64,000 nucleotides of DNA from DASQHL01 sp963843685 (GTDB lineage Bacteria > Chloroflexota > Dehalococcoidia > DSTF01 > JACRBR01), in the NCBI GenBank assembly GCA_963843685.1, contig CAWJLO010000007.1, forward strand, positions 1 to 64,000, in the 5' to 3' direction. The notes beneath the pieces were generated by a model. The model was not told the origin of the DNA. It made no database searches and saw nothing but the letters and a program-made list of their open reading frames with translations. The position numbers and the translations under genes were made by a program. Below are positions 8,160-16,745 of this stretch, one piece after another; the stretch's first letter is position 1; the number at the start of each line of letters is the position of its first letter.

Positions 8160-8324
8160 CTCGTCTCACTCCTCGTTGCGATTCGCAGACCCACAGCCTA
8201 CAGCGTGATCGCGACCCCGCGCGAGCGCCTTCACGCGGGCGAGGTGCCATTCGTACAAGACCGCGCCGGCGTCATCGGAGTACCATCGGACATCAGCCGG
8301 AGAAGTTCGATCGGAGTACACGCC

Positions 8325-8750
8325 GTGGCCGACCAGCGACCCGCCTTCAACCTCGTGAGCATCGTCGTCAAGGACATGGCGGCCAGCGTCGCCTTCTACC
8401 GCCGCCTGGGGATCGACATCCCGGACGCCGACCCCGCCTGGGCTGACGAGCACCGCGCCGCGAACATGCCCGACGGCATCGGACTCGATCTCGACAGCGC
8501 GAACTTCGCGCCGAAGTGGGACCAGGGGTGGCGCGGCGGCCCCGGCGTCGTCCTCGGCTTCCACGCCCCGTCCCGCGACGCCGTCGACCGGATCTACGCC
8601 GACCTCACGGGCGCCGGCTACAAGGGCCAGCAGCCGCCGTACGACGCCTTCTGGGGCGCCCGCTACGCCGTCGTCGAGGACCCTGACGGCAACGCCGTCG
8701 GCATCATGAGCGAACCCGATCCCGCGCACCGCGGCCCCATGCCCGCGTAG
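8325..8750 (+). CDS. VOC (glyoxalase/bleomycin-resistance fold) protein
   Basis: 141 aa, starting at GTG 8325 behind a GGAG site. Two beta-alpha-beta-beta-beta halves: FNLVSIVVKDMAASVAFYRRLGIDI and FWGARYAVVEDPDGNAVGIM, the latter with the typical 'DPDGN..G' end. The metal-ligand His/Glu pattern is not obvious. The substrate cannot be predicted. It converges on glnA with a terminator between. Confidence 0.82.
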   Translation: MADQRPAFNLVSIVVKDMAASVAFYRRLGIDIPDADPAWADEHRAANMPDGIGLDLDSANFAPKWDQGWRGGPGVVLGFHAPSRDAVDRIYADLTGAGYKGQQPPYDAFWGARYAVVEDPDGNAVGIMSEPDPAHRGPMPA

Positions 8751-8783
8751 CGGTCGCAGCGCAGGCGGACACAACAAGAGAGA

Positions 8784-8802
8784 GGCGGCCCGCCGGGCCG
8801 CC
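8784..8802. terminator. Bidirectional GC hairpin between VOC gene and glnA
   Basis: GGCGGCCC-GCC-GGGCCGCC is a perfect 8-bp stem placed between two convergent stop codons (8750 and 8836). There is no U-run, so it would act as a structural stop for both genes. A very similar hairpin is at 58697-58718. Confidence 0.6.
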
Positions 8803-8835
8803 CCTCACTCAATCACTGACTCACCGCGCGAAGCG

Positions 8836-9942
8836 CTACCGCCGCGCCGCGGCCTTCCGCTTCGGCTTCGCCGCGGCCTTCTTCACCACCGCCTTCGCCG
8901 CCGCCTTCGAGCCCGCGCCGTTCGTCGACGCGCCGCCCTTCTCGAACGCGCTGCACACCGTGTCGACGATCAGCCGCGTCACCACGTACGGGTCCATGTT
9001 CGCGTTCGGCCGCCGGTCCTCGATGTAGCCCTTCTTGTCGAGCGCCACCTGCCACGGGATGCGCACCGACGCGCCGCGGTCCGACACGCCGTACGTGAAC
9101 TTGTCCATCGACGCCGTCTCGTGCAGCCCCGTCAGCCGCTCCTCGATCGCGTAGCCGTAGTTCTTGATGTGCAGGTCGTGCTTCTTCGCCAGCGCCTGCG
9201 CCGCCTTCACGCACGGCTCGTAGCTCGTGCGCATCTCCTTCGTCGAGAAGTTGGTGTGCGCGCCCGCGCCGTTCCAGTCGCCGCGCACCGGCTTCGGGTA
9301 CAGCGTCGCGCTCACGCCGAAGTCCTCGGCGATGCGGTAGAGCAGCCAGCGCGCGACCCACATGTGGTCCGAGCACGCCACCGGGCCGACCGGCCCGATC
9401 TGGAACTCCCACTGCCCCGGCATCACCTCGCCGTTCGTGCCGGAGATCGCCAGCCCGGCGTTGATGCACGCCGTCGTGTGCGCCTCGACGATCTCGCGGC
9501 CAAACACCTCGTCCGCGCCGACGCCGCAGTAGTAGCCGCCCTGCGGTGCCGGGAAGCCGTTGTCCGGCCAGCCCAGCGGCTTGGCGCCCTCGAAGAACGT
9601 GTACTCCTGCTCGATCCCGAACCACGTGTCGTGCTTCGCGTACTTCGCCGCCGTCTCGGCGCACGCCGCGCGCGTGTTCGAGGGGTGCGGCTTCATGTTC
9701 GTCAGCAGCACCTCGCACAGCACCAGCTTGTTGTCGCCGCCGCGCAGCGGGTCCGGGCAGACGAACACCGGCTTCAGCACGCAGTCGGAGTTCGACCCCG
9801 GCGCCTGGTTCGTGCTCGATCCGTCGAAGCCCCAGATCGGCGGCTTGTCGCCGCTCGGCACGATCTTCGTCTTCGACCGCAGCTTCGCGGTCGGCTTCGT
9901 CCCGTCGATCCAGATGTATTCGGCCTTGTAGACACCAGCCAT
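8836..9942 (-). CDS. glnII: Glutamine synthetase, type II (GSII, eukaryote-like)
   Basis: Condenses ammonia with glutamate using ATP. The sequence is GSII, not the usual bacterial GSI: AEYIWIDGT, LRSKTKIV, WGFDGSSTNQAPG near the N-terminus, then WFGIEQEYTFF and GEVMPGQWEFQIGP (active-site Glu residues), NGAGAHTNFST, and ASVRIPWQVA. About 368 aa from ATG 9942, chosen because GGAGAG precedes it and MAGVYKAEYIW matches family starts. The C-terminus has an unusual Lys/Ala tail (KAAAKAVVKKAAAKPKRK). Confidence 0.9.
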   Translation of the reverse strand: MAGVYKAEYIWIDGTKPTAKLRSKTKIVPSGDKPPIWGFDGSSTNQAPGSNSDCVLKPVFVCPDPLRGGDNKLVLCEVLLTNMKPHPSNTRAACAETAAKYAKHDTWFGIEQEYTFFEGAKPLGWPDNGFPAPQGGYYCGVGADEVFGREIVEAHTTACINAGLAISGTNGEVMPGQWEFQIGPVGPVACSDHMWVARWLLYRIAEDFGVSATLYPKPVRGDWNGAGAHTNFSTKEMRTSYEPCVKAAQALAKKHDLHIKNYGYAIEERLTGLHETASMDKFTYGVSDRGASVRIPWQVALDKKGYIEDRRPNANMDPYVVTRLIVDTVCSAFEKGGASTNGAGSKAAAKAVVKKAAAKPKRKAAARR

Positions 9943-10116
9943 CGTTCTCTCCATGTCTCCGCAGATCTTGCGGCGGACCTTCCGCCAGTTCCTCCCCGCG
10001 GTAAATGCGCCCGGAGAATGTACCGGATCGATGTTACAGGCGCATTTCAGGTGGGATGTGCAACCGTCGGACGCAAACTGGAGCACGGGCGCCCTCGCCG
10101 TGGCTGCCGGGGTCGC

Positions 10117-11158
10117 TCACCGCGACAAGCGTCTCCGCCATAGCCAGGCGCCGCCGGCGCCAGCCACGCCGATGACCGCCAGCGCAATCCACCACGCCGG
10201 GCTGGCGCCGTGATGCGGCTCTGCGACGTCGCCGATCACGGGCGCCTCCGCGATGCCGCCGACGGACGGTGGCGAGTTCACCGTGATCACCTGGGTCCGC
10301 GTGACCGTCCCCGATACACCCTGGATCTCGTCCGATCGGGTGACGGCCGAAAGCGTTGCCGGCCCCGCGCTCACGCCGCACACGACGTCCTCTCCCGCCG
10401 TCTGGCCGTCGGCCTGCAGCATCGACGTGACCTCCCACGACGCCGCCCCGCTCCCGCTCACGTTGCCCACGTGCATCACGGAGCTCGCGCTCGTCGTGAA
10501 CGTCGGGTGGTAGCCGACGAGCGGCGTCCCGTTGATGTCGGTGAATGAGGCGCGGCCAAGCGCGCGTGTCGGATCGCTCGGCGAGTCTCCGATCGCGCAC
10601 GACGGCGCGCCCGCCGTGACCGTCGTCTTTCCCGACGCCATTGTCAGCGTCATGTCGTGCGCCTGGCCCACGACTGTGACCGTGGCCGAGTCGAGGGTCA
10701 CGGCATCCTGCGTCGCCGTTACGACGAGCGTGTCACCCGGAGAATGCGTGCCGCCGTCCAGCACGGTGAACACCGCGAAGTAATCCGTGGCGTCGGGGAA
10801 CACGCTGGTGATGGCATCGCAGGCGGGCGAACACGTGAGCCCGCGCCCGTTCAACGTCAGCGCGATCCGTGGATCCGTCGGTCTTGACGAGGATCACCGG
10901 CGCCCCGGCGAAACCGACCGCCGCAGCGGTCACGCCCACCTGGCCCTCGCTGGCGGCGGCAAACGTGTCGAGTTCCGAGATCACAGCCGCGCGCCCGCCG
11001 GCTGTCGAGAAGTCGACCGTCGAACCGTGCAGCGCGTCCGCGACGTTCTGGTTGATCACCCAGATGCTCGCCGGATTGGCGTGCGCCGCACCCGGCGCGC
11101 CGGCGCTCAGGGCGATGAACGCTACGCCAACTACGATCGCGAAGATCCGTAAGACCAT
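10117..11158 (-). CDS. Surface protein with signal peptide and C-terminal anchor (frameshifted as read)
   Basis: The N-terminus MVLRIFAIVVGVAFIALSAG is a signal peptide (cleavage near AHA-NP). The ectodomain has repeated beta-like Thr/Val/Ser stretches. The protein ends with a single TM (WWIALAVIGVAGAGGAWLW) and basic RRRLSR, which resembles a simple membrane anchor. A shift near 10867 separates VKTDGSTDR from IALTLNGRGLTCSPAC. About 345 aa if repaired. The family is not recognised. It is divergent from phage-derived locus A. Confidence 0.65.
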
Positions 11159-11323
11159 CTTCACCCGAGGGGCCGCCCTTTCGTGCACGGATCGTTCACA
11201 TGCGGCGGGCCTCCACCGTAAGCCTCAGTGCCGCGCCGCGTCAATGCGGGAGGCGGCACGCTTGGAGTCCGCACATCTGAGTCACCCCCACCTCCCGCCT
11301 CCCCGCTTCCCACCTCCACCCCA

Positions 11324-11366
11324 GTGACACGAAACGCTTGGCGCAGTGACGAACAAATGTTCTAAT
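11324..11366 (+). promoter_or_regulatory. SOS-type promoter of phage-derived locus A
   Basis: Contains the 18-bp sequence GTGACACGAAACGCTTGG (11324-11341), which occurs exactly once more in this window, upstream of locus B. A -35-like TTGGCG (11338-11343) and a -10-like TCTAAT (11361-11366) are 17 bp apart. The dyad GAACAAATGTTC (11351-11362) lies between and into the -10. It fits the Gram-positive LexA box (CGAACRNRYGTTYC) at all but the last base. A bound LexA would block the promoter directly. Confidence 0.7.
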
Positions 11367-11448
11367 CTACACGTATCCGCCATACCGAACCGCTCCCGCC
11401 CGACCCGCGTCGCCGCCCCGACGGCGGACGCCTCGTAGCCGGCGACCG

Positions 11449-11784
11449 ATGACTGAAGACCGAGCAGACATGAACGACACCGCCGCCCTCATCTTCGCCG
11501 CCGACGGCGCCACCGCGGCCGCCGCCGCCTTCAACGCCGCCTGGCTCGCCGGCCACTGGCTGCGCGGCGCCGCCCCCGTCCGACGCCTCGCCGCCGCAAC
11601 GCTCGCGCTCGTCAACGCCGGCGTCGCCGTCCAGGCCGCGTTCGCCCAGGCGCTCTTCACCGCCCACCGCCTCGGCTGGCCCACCGATCCCTGGTTCGCC
11701 GCTGGCCCGTGGCTCGCCGCCCGCGTCCTGCTGCTCGCCGGCACGCTGCTCCTCTCGCTGCTCATCATCAGGAGGGTCCGATGA
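11449..11784 (+). CDS. Small membrane protein, first gene of phage-derived locus A
   Basis: 111 aa (or from ATG 11470, MNDTAALIF). Three hydrophobic stretches with Arg-rich loops and a basic C-terminus (LLSLLIIRRVR). The size, topology and position before the terminase would suit a holin or another phage membrane protein, but no family motif is visible. Its stop overlaps the next start (ATGA at 11781). Confidence 0.55.
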   Translation: MTEDRADMNDTAALIFAADGATAAAAAFNAAWLAGHWLRGAAPVRRLAAATLALVNAGVAVQAAFAQALFTAHRLGWPTDPWFAAGPWLAARVLLLAGTLLLSLLIIRRVR

Positions 11785-11975
11785 CACACCAAGCCGCACG
11801 TCCGCACGACGACGTCCTCGCACGAAAGATCCGCGAAGGCGACTGGGAGTATGCCGCGCTGCTCGTGCTGCTCCGCATCGCCGATGCCACGCACGCGATC
11901 CCGCCCGGCTCCATCGATGACGTGCTTGCCCTGATCTCCAGTGAAGGTGAACGGAAGGAGCACGGCCGTGGATGA
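11781..11975 (+). CDS. Small acidic/basic protein of locus A
   Basis: 64 aa, MTHQAARPHDDVLARKIREG ..., starting at ATG 11781 after GGAGGG. Mostly helical and soluble, with the core DWEYAALLVLLRIADATHAI. Not recognised. The short overlaps on both sides (4 bp upstream, 8 bp downstream) show that it belongs to the phage operon. Confidence 0.6.
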   Translation: MTHQAARPHDDVLARKIREGDWEYAALLVLLRIADATHAIPPGSIDDVLALISSEGERKEHGRG

Positions 11976-12303
11976 CGCACCGATCACGCCGTCGGCCGCG
12001 CCCGCCGGCCGCAAGCACTTCTACGAGGCCTGCGTGGACGACCCCGACAAGCTCGTCGAGGCGATGGAGCTCGAGGGCGTCGACGCCGAGATCGCCTTTC
12101 TCCGCACGCGCCTCGAGCAGTACGCGCGCGACCACCCCGGCGACCTCTCGACCCTCGCCAGGAGCAACGACTTGATCGTGCGTGCCGTGGCCGCCCGGTA
12201 CCGCATGAGCCCGAAGAAGACGGAAGACCTCGCGGCGGCGATGGAGCAGGCCCTGCGCGCGGTCGGCGACGCCATCCTGTCGCGCGACGATACCGATGTC
12301 TGA
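11968..12303 (+). CDS. Helical protein, possible small terminase subunit
   Basis: 111 aa from GTG 11968 (VDDAPITPSAAPAG..., GGAAGGAG upstream). The conserved-looking body HFYEACVDDPDKLVEAMELEG...ISFLRTRLEQYARDHPG-like text (as read AEIAFLRTRLEQYARDHPG) is followed by helices ending AMEQALRAVGDAILS. The position two genes before the large terminase and the DNA-packaging context suggest a small-terminase role. No HTH is clear, so this is a contextual guess. Confidence 0.5.
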   Translation: MDDAPITPSAAPAGRKHFYEACVDDPDKLVEAMELEGVDAEIAFLRTRLEQYARDHPGDLSTLARSNDLIVRAVAARYRMSPKKTEDLAAAMEQALRAVGDAILSRDDTDV

Positions 12304-12313
12304 GGAGGGACCG

Positions 12314-12561
12314 ATGCAGCCACGCGCCCCGAATCCACGGATGGCCTCGCCGCCGCGCTCCATCGCCTCTTCGCGCGCGAACCCGCTGGCGCGATGCCCC
12401 CGCTCGAGACGATGAGCGCGCCCGCCTTCCGCGCCCTCGTCGCCGAGCGTCTTCGCACCCTCGAGCGCGACGTCGCCGAGCTGCGCGGCCGCATCAACGG
12501 CCTCCTGTTCGTCGTCGCGGGGGCCGTCGTCACGCAGGTGGTGCTGAGGCTCCTGGCATGA
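12314..12561 (+). CDS. Coiled-coil protein with C-terminal TM (frameshifted; XhlA/holin-like)
   Basis: A strong RBS (GAGGAGGGA) precedes ATG 12314. That frame stops early unless one C is added in the C4 run near 12333. The repaired frame reads ...STDGLAAALHRLFAREPAGA, then the coiled coil RLRTLERDVAELRGRINGL and a TM LLFVVAGAVVTQVVLRLL. If unrepaired, a 55-aa version can start at ATG 12394. The coiled coil plus one TM resembles XhlA-type haemolysin/holin partners. The stop overlaps the terminase start (ATGA). Confidence 0.55.
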
Positions 12562-13991
12562 CGAGGCCCATCGGCGCCGCCCGGCGGATCAGGGAACTGA
12601 TGGCGCGCGATGCGGCGCCGCCGCCGGCGCTGCGTCCCTACCAGCGCGAGGCCGCGCGCGCCATCGCCGCTTCCGTCCGCGGCCGGCTGGGCCGCACCAT
12701 CACCGTCGAGATCGCGCGACAGGGCGGCAAGAACGAGCTCTCCGCCCAGGTCGAGGCCGTCCTGCTTGCCGCCCACGCCTTCGCCCGCGCCGAGTCGGTG
12801 AAGTGCGCCCCCACCTTACGCCCGCAGCTCACCGTCAGCCGCCTCCGCCTCTGGAACCGGCTGCAGCAGTTCAATCTCGGCTGGTGCGCTCGCCGCGACG
12901 CCGAATCCATCTGGGTCCGGGACGCCCGCATCGTCTTCCTCTCCGCGGCGCCGCACGCCAACGTCGTCGGCCACACCGCCTCGCTGCTGCTGGAGGCCGA
13001 CGAGGCACAGGCTATCCAAAGCGATAAGTGGGATCGCGAGTTCCGCCCGATGGCCGCCGCCTCCAACGCGACCACCGTCCTCTACGGCACCGCCTGGGAC
13101 GACCGCACGCTGCTCGAGCGCGAGAAGCAGGCCAATCTGGAGGCAGAGCGCCGCGACGGCGTCCGCCGCCACTTCCAGTACGACTGGCAGGCCGTCGCCG
13201 AGCATCTCCCCGCCTACGCGAAGTTCGTCGAGGGCGAGCGCCAGCGTCTTGGCGACACGCACCCGCTCTTCCTCACGCAGTACTGCCTGAAGCCGATCGC
13301 CGGCGGCGGCCGTCTCTTCACCGCCGCCCAGCGCGCCCAGCTCGCCGGCCGCCACCAGCGGCTCTCGCAGCCGCGCCGCGACGACGGCTACGTCGCCGGC
13401 CTCGATCTCGCCGGCTCGGCCGATGACGCCGCGCACGCAGACGCCCACGACTCCACCGTCCTGACGATCGCGCGCCTGGTGTACCCGCCGCGCGGCGCGC
13501 TCGTCTCGGAGCCCGTCGTCGAGATCGTCGAGCACTACGCCTGGACGGGCGAGCCGCACGAGACGCTGCTCCCGCGCCTCATCGACCTCCTGCGCAACGT
13601 CTGGCGCGTCTTCCACGTCGCCGTCGACGCCACCGGTCTGGGCGAGACCATCGGCCGCCTGCTCGACGCCGCGCTCGGCCGCTCCATCGTCGTCCCGGTG
13701 AAGTTCAGCGCCGAGCGAAAGTCGCAGCTCGGCTTCGACCTGCTCGCCGCCGTCAACGGCGGCCGCCTCAAGACCTACGCCGCCGACGACTCGCCCGAGC
13801 ACCGCGAGTTCTGGCGCCAGGCGGAGCTCGCCCGCGCCGACTACCGCGCCAACCGCACCATGAACTTCTTCGTCGAGCCCGCCGAGGGCCACGACGACTA
13901 CCTGGTCAGCGCCGCGCTCGCCGTGCACGCCTCCCTCGGCCGCACACAGCGCGTCGCCGTCGGCCGCAACGCGAAGCGGGACGGATGGTGA
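12558..13991 (+). CDS. terL: Phage terminase, large subunit
   Basis: The packaging motor and endonuclease that loads DNA into phage heads. 477 aa. The ATPase half has a terminase-type Walker A, ARQGGKNE (53-60), and Walker B with the catalytic acid, LLLEADEA (143-150), followed by the coupling segment TVLYGTAWDD. The nuclease half has Asp residues in YVAGLDLAGS (D283) and VAVDATGLGE (D357), as in RNase H-like terminase nucleases. The frame is intact and translationally coupled to the gene before. No nearby gene for replication or integration. Confidence 0.9.
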   Translation: MTRPIGAARRIRELMARDAAPPPALRPYQREAARAIAASVRGRLGRTITVEIARQGGKNELSAQVEAVLLAAHAFARAESVKCAPTLRPQLTVSRLRLWNRLQQFNLGWCARRDAESIWVRDARIVFLSAAPHANVVGHTASLLLEADEAQAIQSDKWDREFRPMAAASNATTVLYGTAWDDRTLLEREKQANLEAERRDGVRRHFQYDWQAVAEHLPAYAKFVEGERQRLGDTHPLFLTQYCLKPIAGGGRLFTAAQRAQLAGRHQRLSQPRRDDGYVAGLDLAGSADDAAHADAHDSTVLTIARLVYPPRGALVSEPVVEIVEHYAWTGEPHETLLPRLIDLLRNVWRVFHVAVDATGLGETIGRLLDAALGRSIVVPVKFSAERKSQLGFDLLAAVNGGRLKTYAADDSPEHREFWRQAELARADYRANRTMNFFVEPAEGHDDYLVSAALAVHASLGRTQRVAVGRNAKRDGW

Positions 13992-14031
13992 TCGAAGGAA
14001 TGACGGACAGACGCTGGACTGGAGGACTGAG

Positions 14032-14376
14032 ATGGTGGCCTGGCGCGCGGACGACGGACCCGGCAAGGAAGATCGACGGAAGCGGCGGCTCGCCCTCCTG
14101 GCGGCGCGCCCGCTCGAACGCGTGCGCGTCGACGCCCTCCCCGAACACACCGACTACCGCGACACCGGCTGCGACTCCGCGCCGAGCTGCCTGCGCTGCC
14201 CCTTCGCCCGCTGCAAGTACGAGGCTCGCGGCGGCCGCCGCAGCGCCGATGCCCGCGGCCGCGAGCGCGAGATCGCGTTGCTGCATCGCCGCTACAACGC
14301 CCCGGCCGACGTGCTCGCCCGCACGTACGGCCTCACGCTCCGCAGCGTCTACCGCATCCTGCGCGACCAGCCGTGA
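14032..14376 (+). CDS. Cys-cluster/HTH protein between terminase and portal
   Basis: 114 aa, starting at ATG 14032 behind GGAGG. A Cys-rich segment, CDSAPSCLRCPFARCKYE, has four Cys with zinc- or cluster-ligand spacing. It is followed by a C-terminal HTH resembling sigma-region-4/Mor types: EIALLHRRYNAPADVLARTYGLTLRSVYRILRDQ. It may be a DNA-binding regulator of the locus or a packaging accessory. I cannot name the family. Confidence 0.6.
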   Translation: MVAWRADDGPGKEDRRKRRLALLAARPLERVRVDALPEHTDYRDTGCDSAPSCLRCPFARCKYEARGGRRSADARGREREIALLHRRYNAPADVLARTYGLTLRSVYRILRDQP

Positions 14377-14380
14377 TCCG

Positions 14381-14605
14381 CTACGGCGCCGGCGTCGACT
14401 CTGGTGTCGCGTACGCCGTCGGGCACGGGAAGGACCGGTACTTCGGCGTGTGCGTGGGCTCGCCGTGCGCGATCGCGTAGTCGTCGATCACCTGCGCCGC
14501 GCAGAACGTCGGCGTGGCCGTCGCCCCGGAGTCGCCGGAAGCGCCGGAGCCGCACGAGGCGAGGAGCAGCGCGAACGCGGCAAGCAGGAGAAGCAGCAGA
14601 CGCAT
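14381..14605 (-). CDS. Small lipoprotein encoded against the phage operon (moron-like)
   Basis: 74 aa, start ATG 14605 (MRLLLLLLAAFALLLASCGSG; lipobox LASC). The mature part contains two Cys and ends in a Thr/Pro tail (TAYATPESTPAP). It is the only minus-strand gene inside locus A, between the HTH gene and the portal. An opposing gene for an exported protein inside a packaging module is the layout of phage 'moron' genes, such as superinfection-exclusion lipoproteins. The role is inferred from position only. Confidence 0.55.
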   Translation of the reverse strand: MRLLLLLLAAFALLLASCGSGASGDSGATATPTFCAAQVIDDYAIAHGEPTHTPKYRSFPCPTAYATPESTPAP

Positions 14606-14643
14606 CTGAGCACCTCGTGAATCGCCAATAAGGAGCATACGCC

Positions 14644-15990
14644 ATGTCCGACACCATCACCATCCCCCAGCAGATCCGACAGATGGACGCCGACCGCCTC
14701 CGCCGCTACGCCGAGAACCTGGCCTTCTACGGCGGCGACCAGTGGCCCGCCAACATGCTGCGCCAGAAGAACCGCCGCCTCGTCTTCAACTACGCGAAGG
14801 CCATCGTCGACAAGACGACGTCCTACCTCGTCTCCGGCCTCAACTTCGCCGTCGACCCCGCCGACGACACGCCCGAGGCGGCGACCCGCGCCCGCGCCGC
14901 CGAGCGCGCCCTCGCCCACGTCTACGACGCCAACCAGCTCGACCAGCTCGACTTCGACACGGAGATCGACACCGCCGTCCTCGGCGACGGCGCCTACAAG
15001 GTGACGTGGGACGCCGTCGAGCGCCGCGTGCGCATCACGGCGCCCGACGTGCAGGGGCTCTTCGCCTGGTGGGCCGGCGACGACAGCTCGCGCGTCTGGC
15101 GCGTCGCCAGCCGCTACACCATCGACGCCGACTCCGCCCGCGAGACGTACGGCGTCACGCGGCCAAAGTCCCGCGCGACAGCGCCCGGCCGTCCGCCCGG
15201 CGTCGAGATCGTGGAGGTGTGGACGGCCGAGCAGCTCCAGATCTGGGCCGACGGCGCCGTCGTCGAGGAGCGCGAGAACCCGTACGGCTTCATCCCCTTC
15301 GTCATCTACCCCAACATCCGCGAGCCGAAGCAGTTCTGGGGCGTGTCCGACCTCCCCGCGATCAAGGAGCCCGTGCGCGAGCTGAACCGCGCGCTCACGC
15401 AGCTCTCGATGATCCTGGAGCTGAGCGGCAACCCGATCGCCGTGCTCGAGAACGTCACCTCGTCGTCCGACATCGCCGTCCAGCCGGGCGCGGTGTGGGA
15501 GCTGCCGGAGCGGGCGCGCGCCTACCTGCTCGACCTGCTGCAGGGCGGCGGCGTCAAGCTGCACGCCGACTACGTCGACCTCGTCTACCGCGCGCTGCAC
15601 GATCTCGGCGAGTCGCCGCGCACCGCCTTCGGCGAGAACCGCGCCGGTCTCTCCGGCGTCGCCCTCAACGTCGAGCTGGACCCGCTGCTGAAGAAGGTCG
15701 CCCGCAAGCGCCTGATCCGCGGCGCCGCCTACCGCCGCCGCAACGAGATGGTGCTCCGCATCCTCGAACAGTTCGCCCAGCCGTCGGTGAGTTACGCCCC
15801 GTACCGCTCGCGCGTCGTCTGGGGCAGCGTCCTCCCGCTCGACCGCAGCCGCCTCGTCGACGACGAGCGCGTGCTCGTCGCCGCCGGCATCCACAGCCGC
15901 CGCCGCGCCGCCGACGAGCTGGGGGTCGAGGATCCGGAGGGCGAATTCCGCCGCTGGGTCGAAGAGCAGCGGTTGGAGTCGGGAGGTTAG
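14644..15990 (+). CDS. Phage portal protein (SPP1 gp6-like)
   Basis: Forms the dodecameric ring for DNA entry at a capsid vertex. 448 aa, intact, with AAGGAG 8 nt before ATG 14644. Family-like stretches: YAENLAFYGGDQWP, RLVFNYAKAIVDKTTSYLVSGL, EIDTAVLGDGAYKVTWD, EERENPYGFIPFVIYPN, ELNRALTQLSMILELSGNPI, and a helical C-terminus. It is the last phage gene of locus A. No capsid protease, scaffold or major capsid gene follows, and a copy of the hairpin repeat comes directly after. Confidence 0.85.
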   Translation: MSDTITIPQQIRQMDADRLRRYAENLAFYGGDQWPANMLRQKNRRLVFNYAKAIVDKTTSYLVSGLNFAVDPADDTPEAATRARAAERALAHVYDANQLDQLDFDTEIDTAVLGDGAYKVTWDAVERRVRITAPDVQGLFAWWAGDDSSRVWRVASRYTIDADSARETYGVTRPKSRATAPGRPPGVEIVEVWTAEQLQIWADGAVVEERENPYGFIPFVIYPNIREPKQFWGVSDLPAIKEPVRELNRALTQLSMILELSGNPIAVLENVTSSSDIAVQPGAVWELPERARAYLLDLLQGGGVKLHADYVDLVYRALHDLGESPRTAFGENRAGLSGVALNVELDPLLKKVARKRLIRGAAYRRRNEMVLRILEQFAQPSVSYAPYRSRVVWGSVLPLDRSRLVDDERVLVAAGIHSRRRAADELGVEDPEGEFRRWVEEQRLESGG

Positions 15991-16043
15991 AGGCTGGAGG
16001 TCAGAAGAGGTGGGGTCCTGCCGACGGATGCGCGCGTGGAGAA

Positions 16044-16159
16044 GCAGGGGGTGCAGGGAGCGCAGCGCCCCCTGCCGGGGGGCTCCGGGGGGTGTCCCCC
16101 CGGCCCAAACCTACCTTTAGGTTGGCGCAGAGTACGCGTCAGCGGACGCTGCGCCAACC
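16044..16159 (+). repeat. Interspersed hairpin repeat, copy 3 (tail type a, compensatory changes)
   Basis: Hairpin 1 reads GCAGGG...CCCTGC instead of GCAGAG...CTCTGC, so A-T pairs have become G-C pairs. The linker hairpin is AACCTA...TAGGTT. The tail arms are GGTTGGCGCAG / CTGCGCCAACC, changed on both sides compared with copies 4 and 5. It sits right after the phage portal gene. Confidence 0.9.
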
Positions 16160-16241
16160 GTCGCACCGAGAAGAGTGGCCGTGGCGCGCTCGGAAATGCT
16201 ATTCCGAAAGCACGAGGCAACCACTAAACCCTGGAGGTCGC

Positions 16242-16685
16242 GTGGATCCCACAAAACAGATCGACCAGCACATCGCCAGCATCCCCGACTGGCGCGCCGG
16301 CGTGCTCGCCACCATCCGGCGCATCATGCTCGAGGCCGACCCCGCCGTCACGGAAGAGTGGAAGTACATGGGCACCCCCGTCTGGTACTGCGACGGCATG
16401 GTCTCCCTCGCCAACCCGCACAAGGGGAAGGTGAAGTGGACCTTCACCCACGGCGCCCATCTCCCCGACCCCGACCACCTCTTCAACGCCGGCCTCGGCC
16501 ACGAACGGAAAGAGATCGACATCTTCGAGCACGACAGGCTGAGCGAACCGAAGCTCCGCCGCCTCGTGAAGAGCGCCATCGCCTACAACCGCGCCCAACT
16601 GAAGACGAAGGCAAAGCCGAAGCCCGCGAAGACCGCTGCAAGAGCTCCCGCGAAGAAGCCCCGCCCGGCCGCCAGGAAGGCCTGA
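16242..16685 (+). CDS. DUF1801 protein (YdhG/YjbR-like) with basic tail
   Basis: 147 aa from GTG 16242 (GGAGG 6 nt upstream). The core IDQHIASIPDWRAGVLATIR...EEWKYMGTPVWYCDGMVSLA...GKVKWTFTHGAHLPDP is the DUF1801 fold. The C-terminus is a Lys/Ala/Pro-rich tail (KTKAKPKPAKTAARAPAKK) like those seen on DNA-binding fusions. Function unknown. The tail style matches the lysine-rich end of the GSII protein. Confidence 0.8.
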   Translation: MDPTKQIDQHIASIPDWRAGVLATIRRIMLEADPAVTEEWKYMGTPVWYCDGMVSLANPHKGKVKWTFTHGAHLPDPDHLFNAGLGHERKEIDIFEHDRLSEPKLRRLVKSAIAYNRAQLKTKAKPKPAKTAARAPAKKPRPAARKA

Positions 16686-16745
16686 CGCAGCAGCGCGTCG
16701 TCACAGGCTCACTGGCCAGGCGAGAGCAGGTGGTGGCTGGAGGCG

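Noticed and set aside
12558..15990. Ordinary complete prophage
   Set aside because: No integrase, attachment-site duplication, repressor, replication, capsid or lysis genes with firm identity; the flanks are ordinary host genes.
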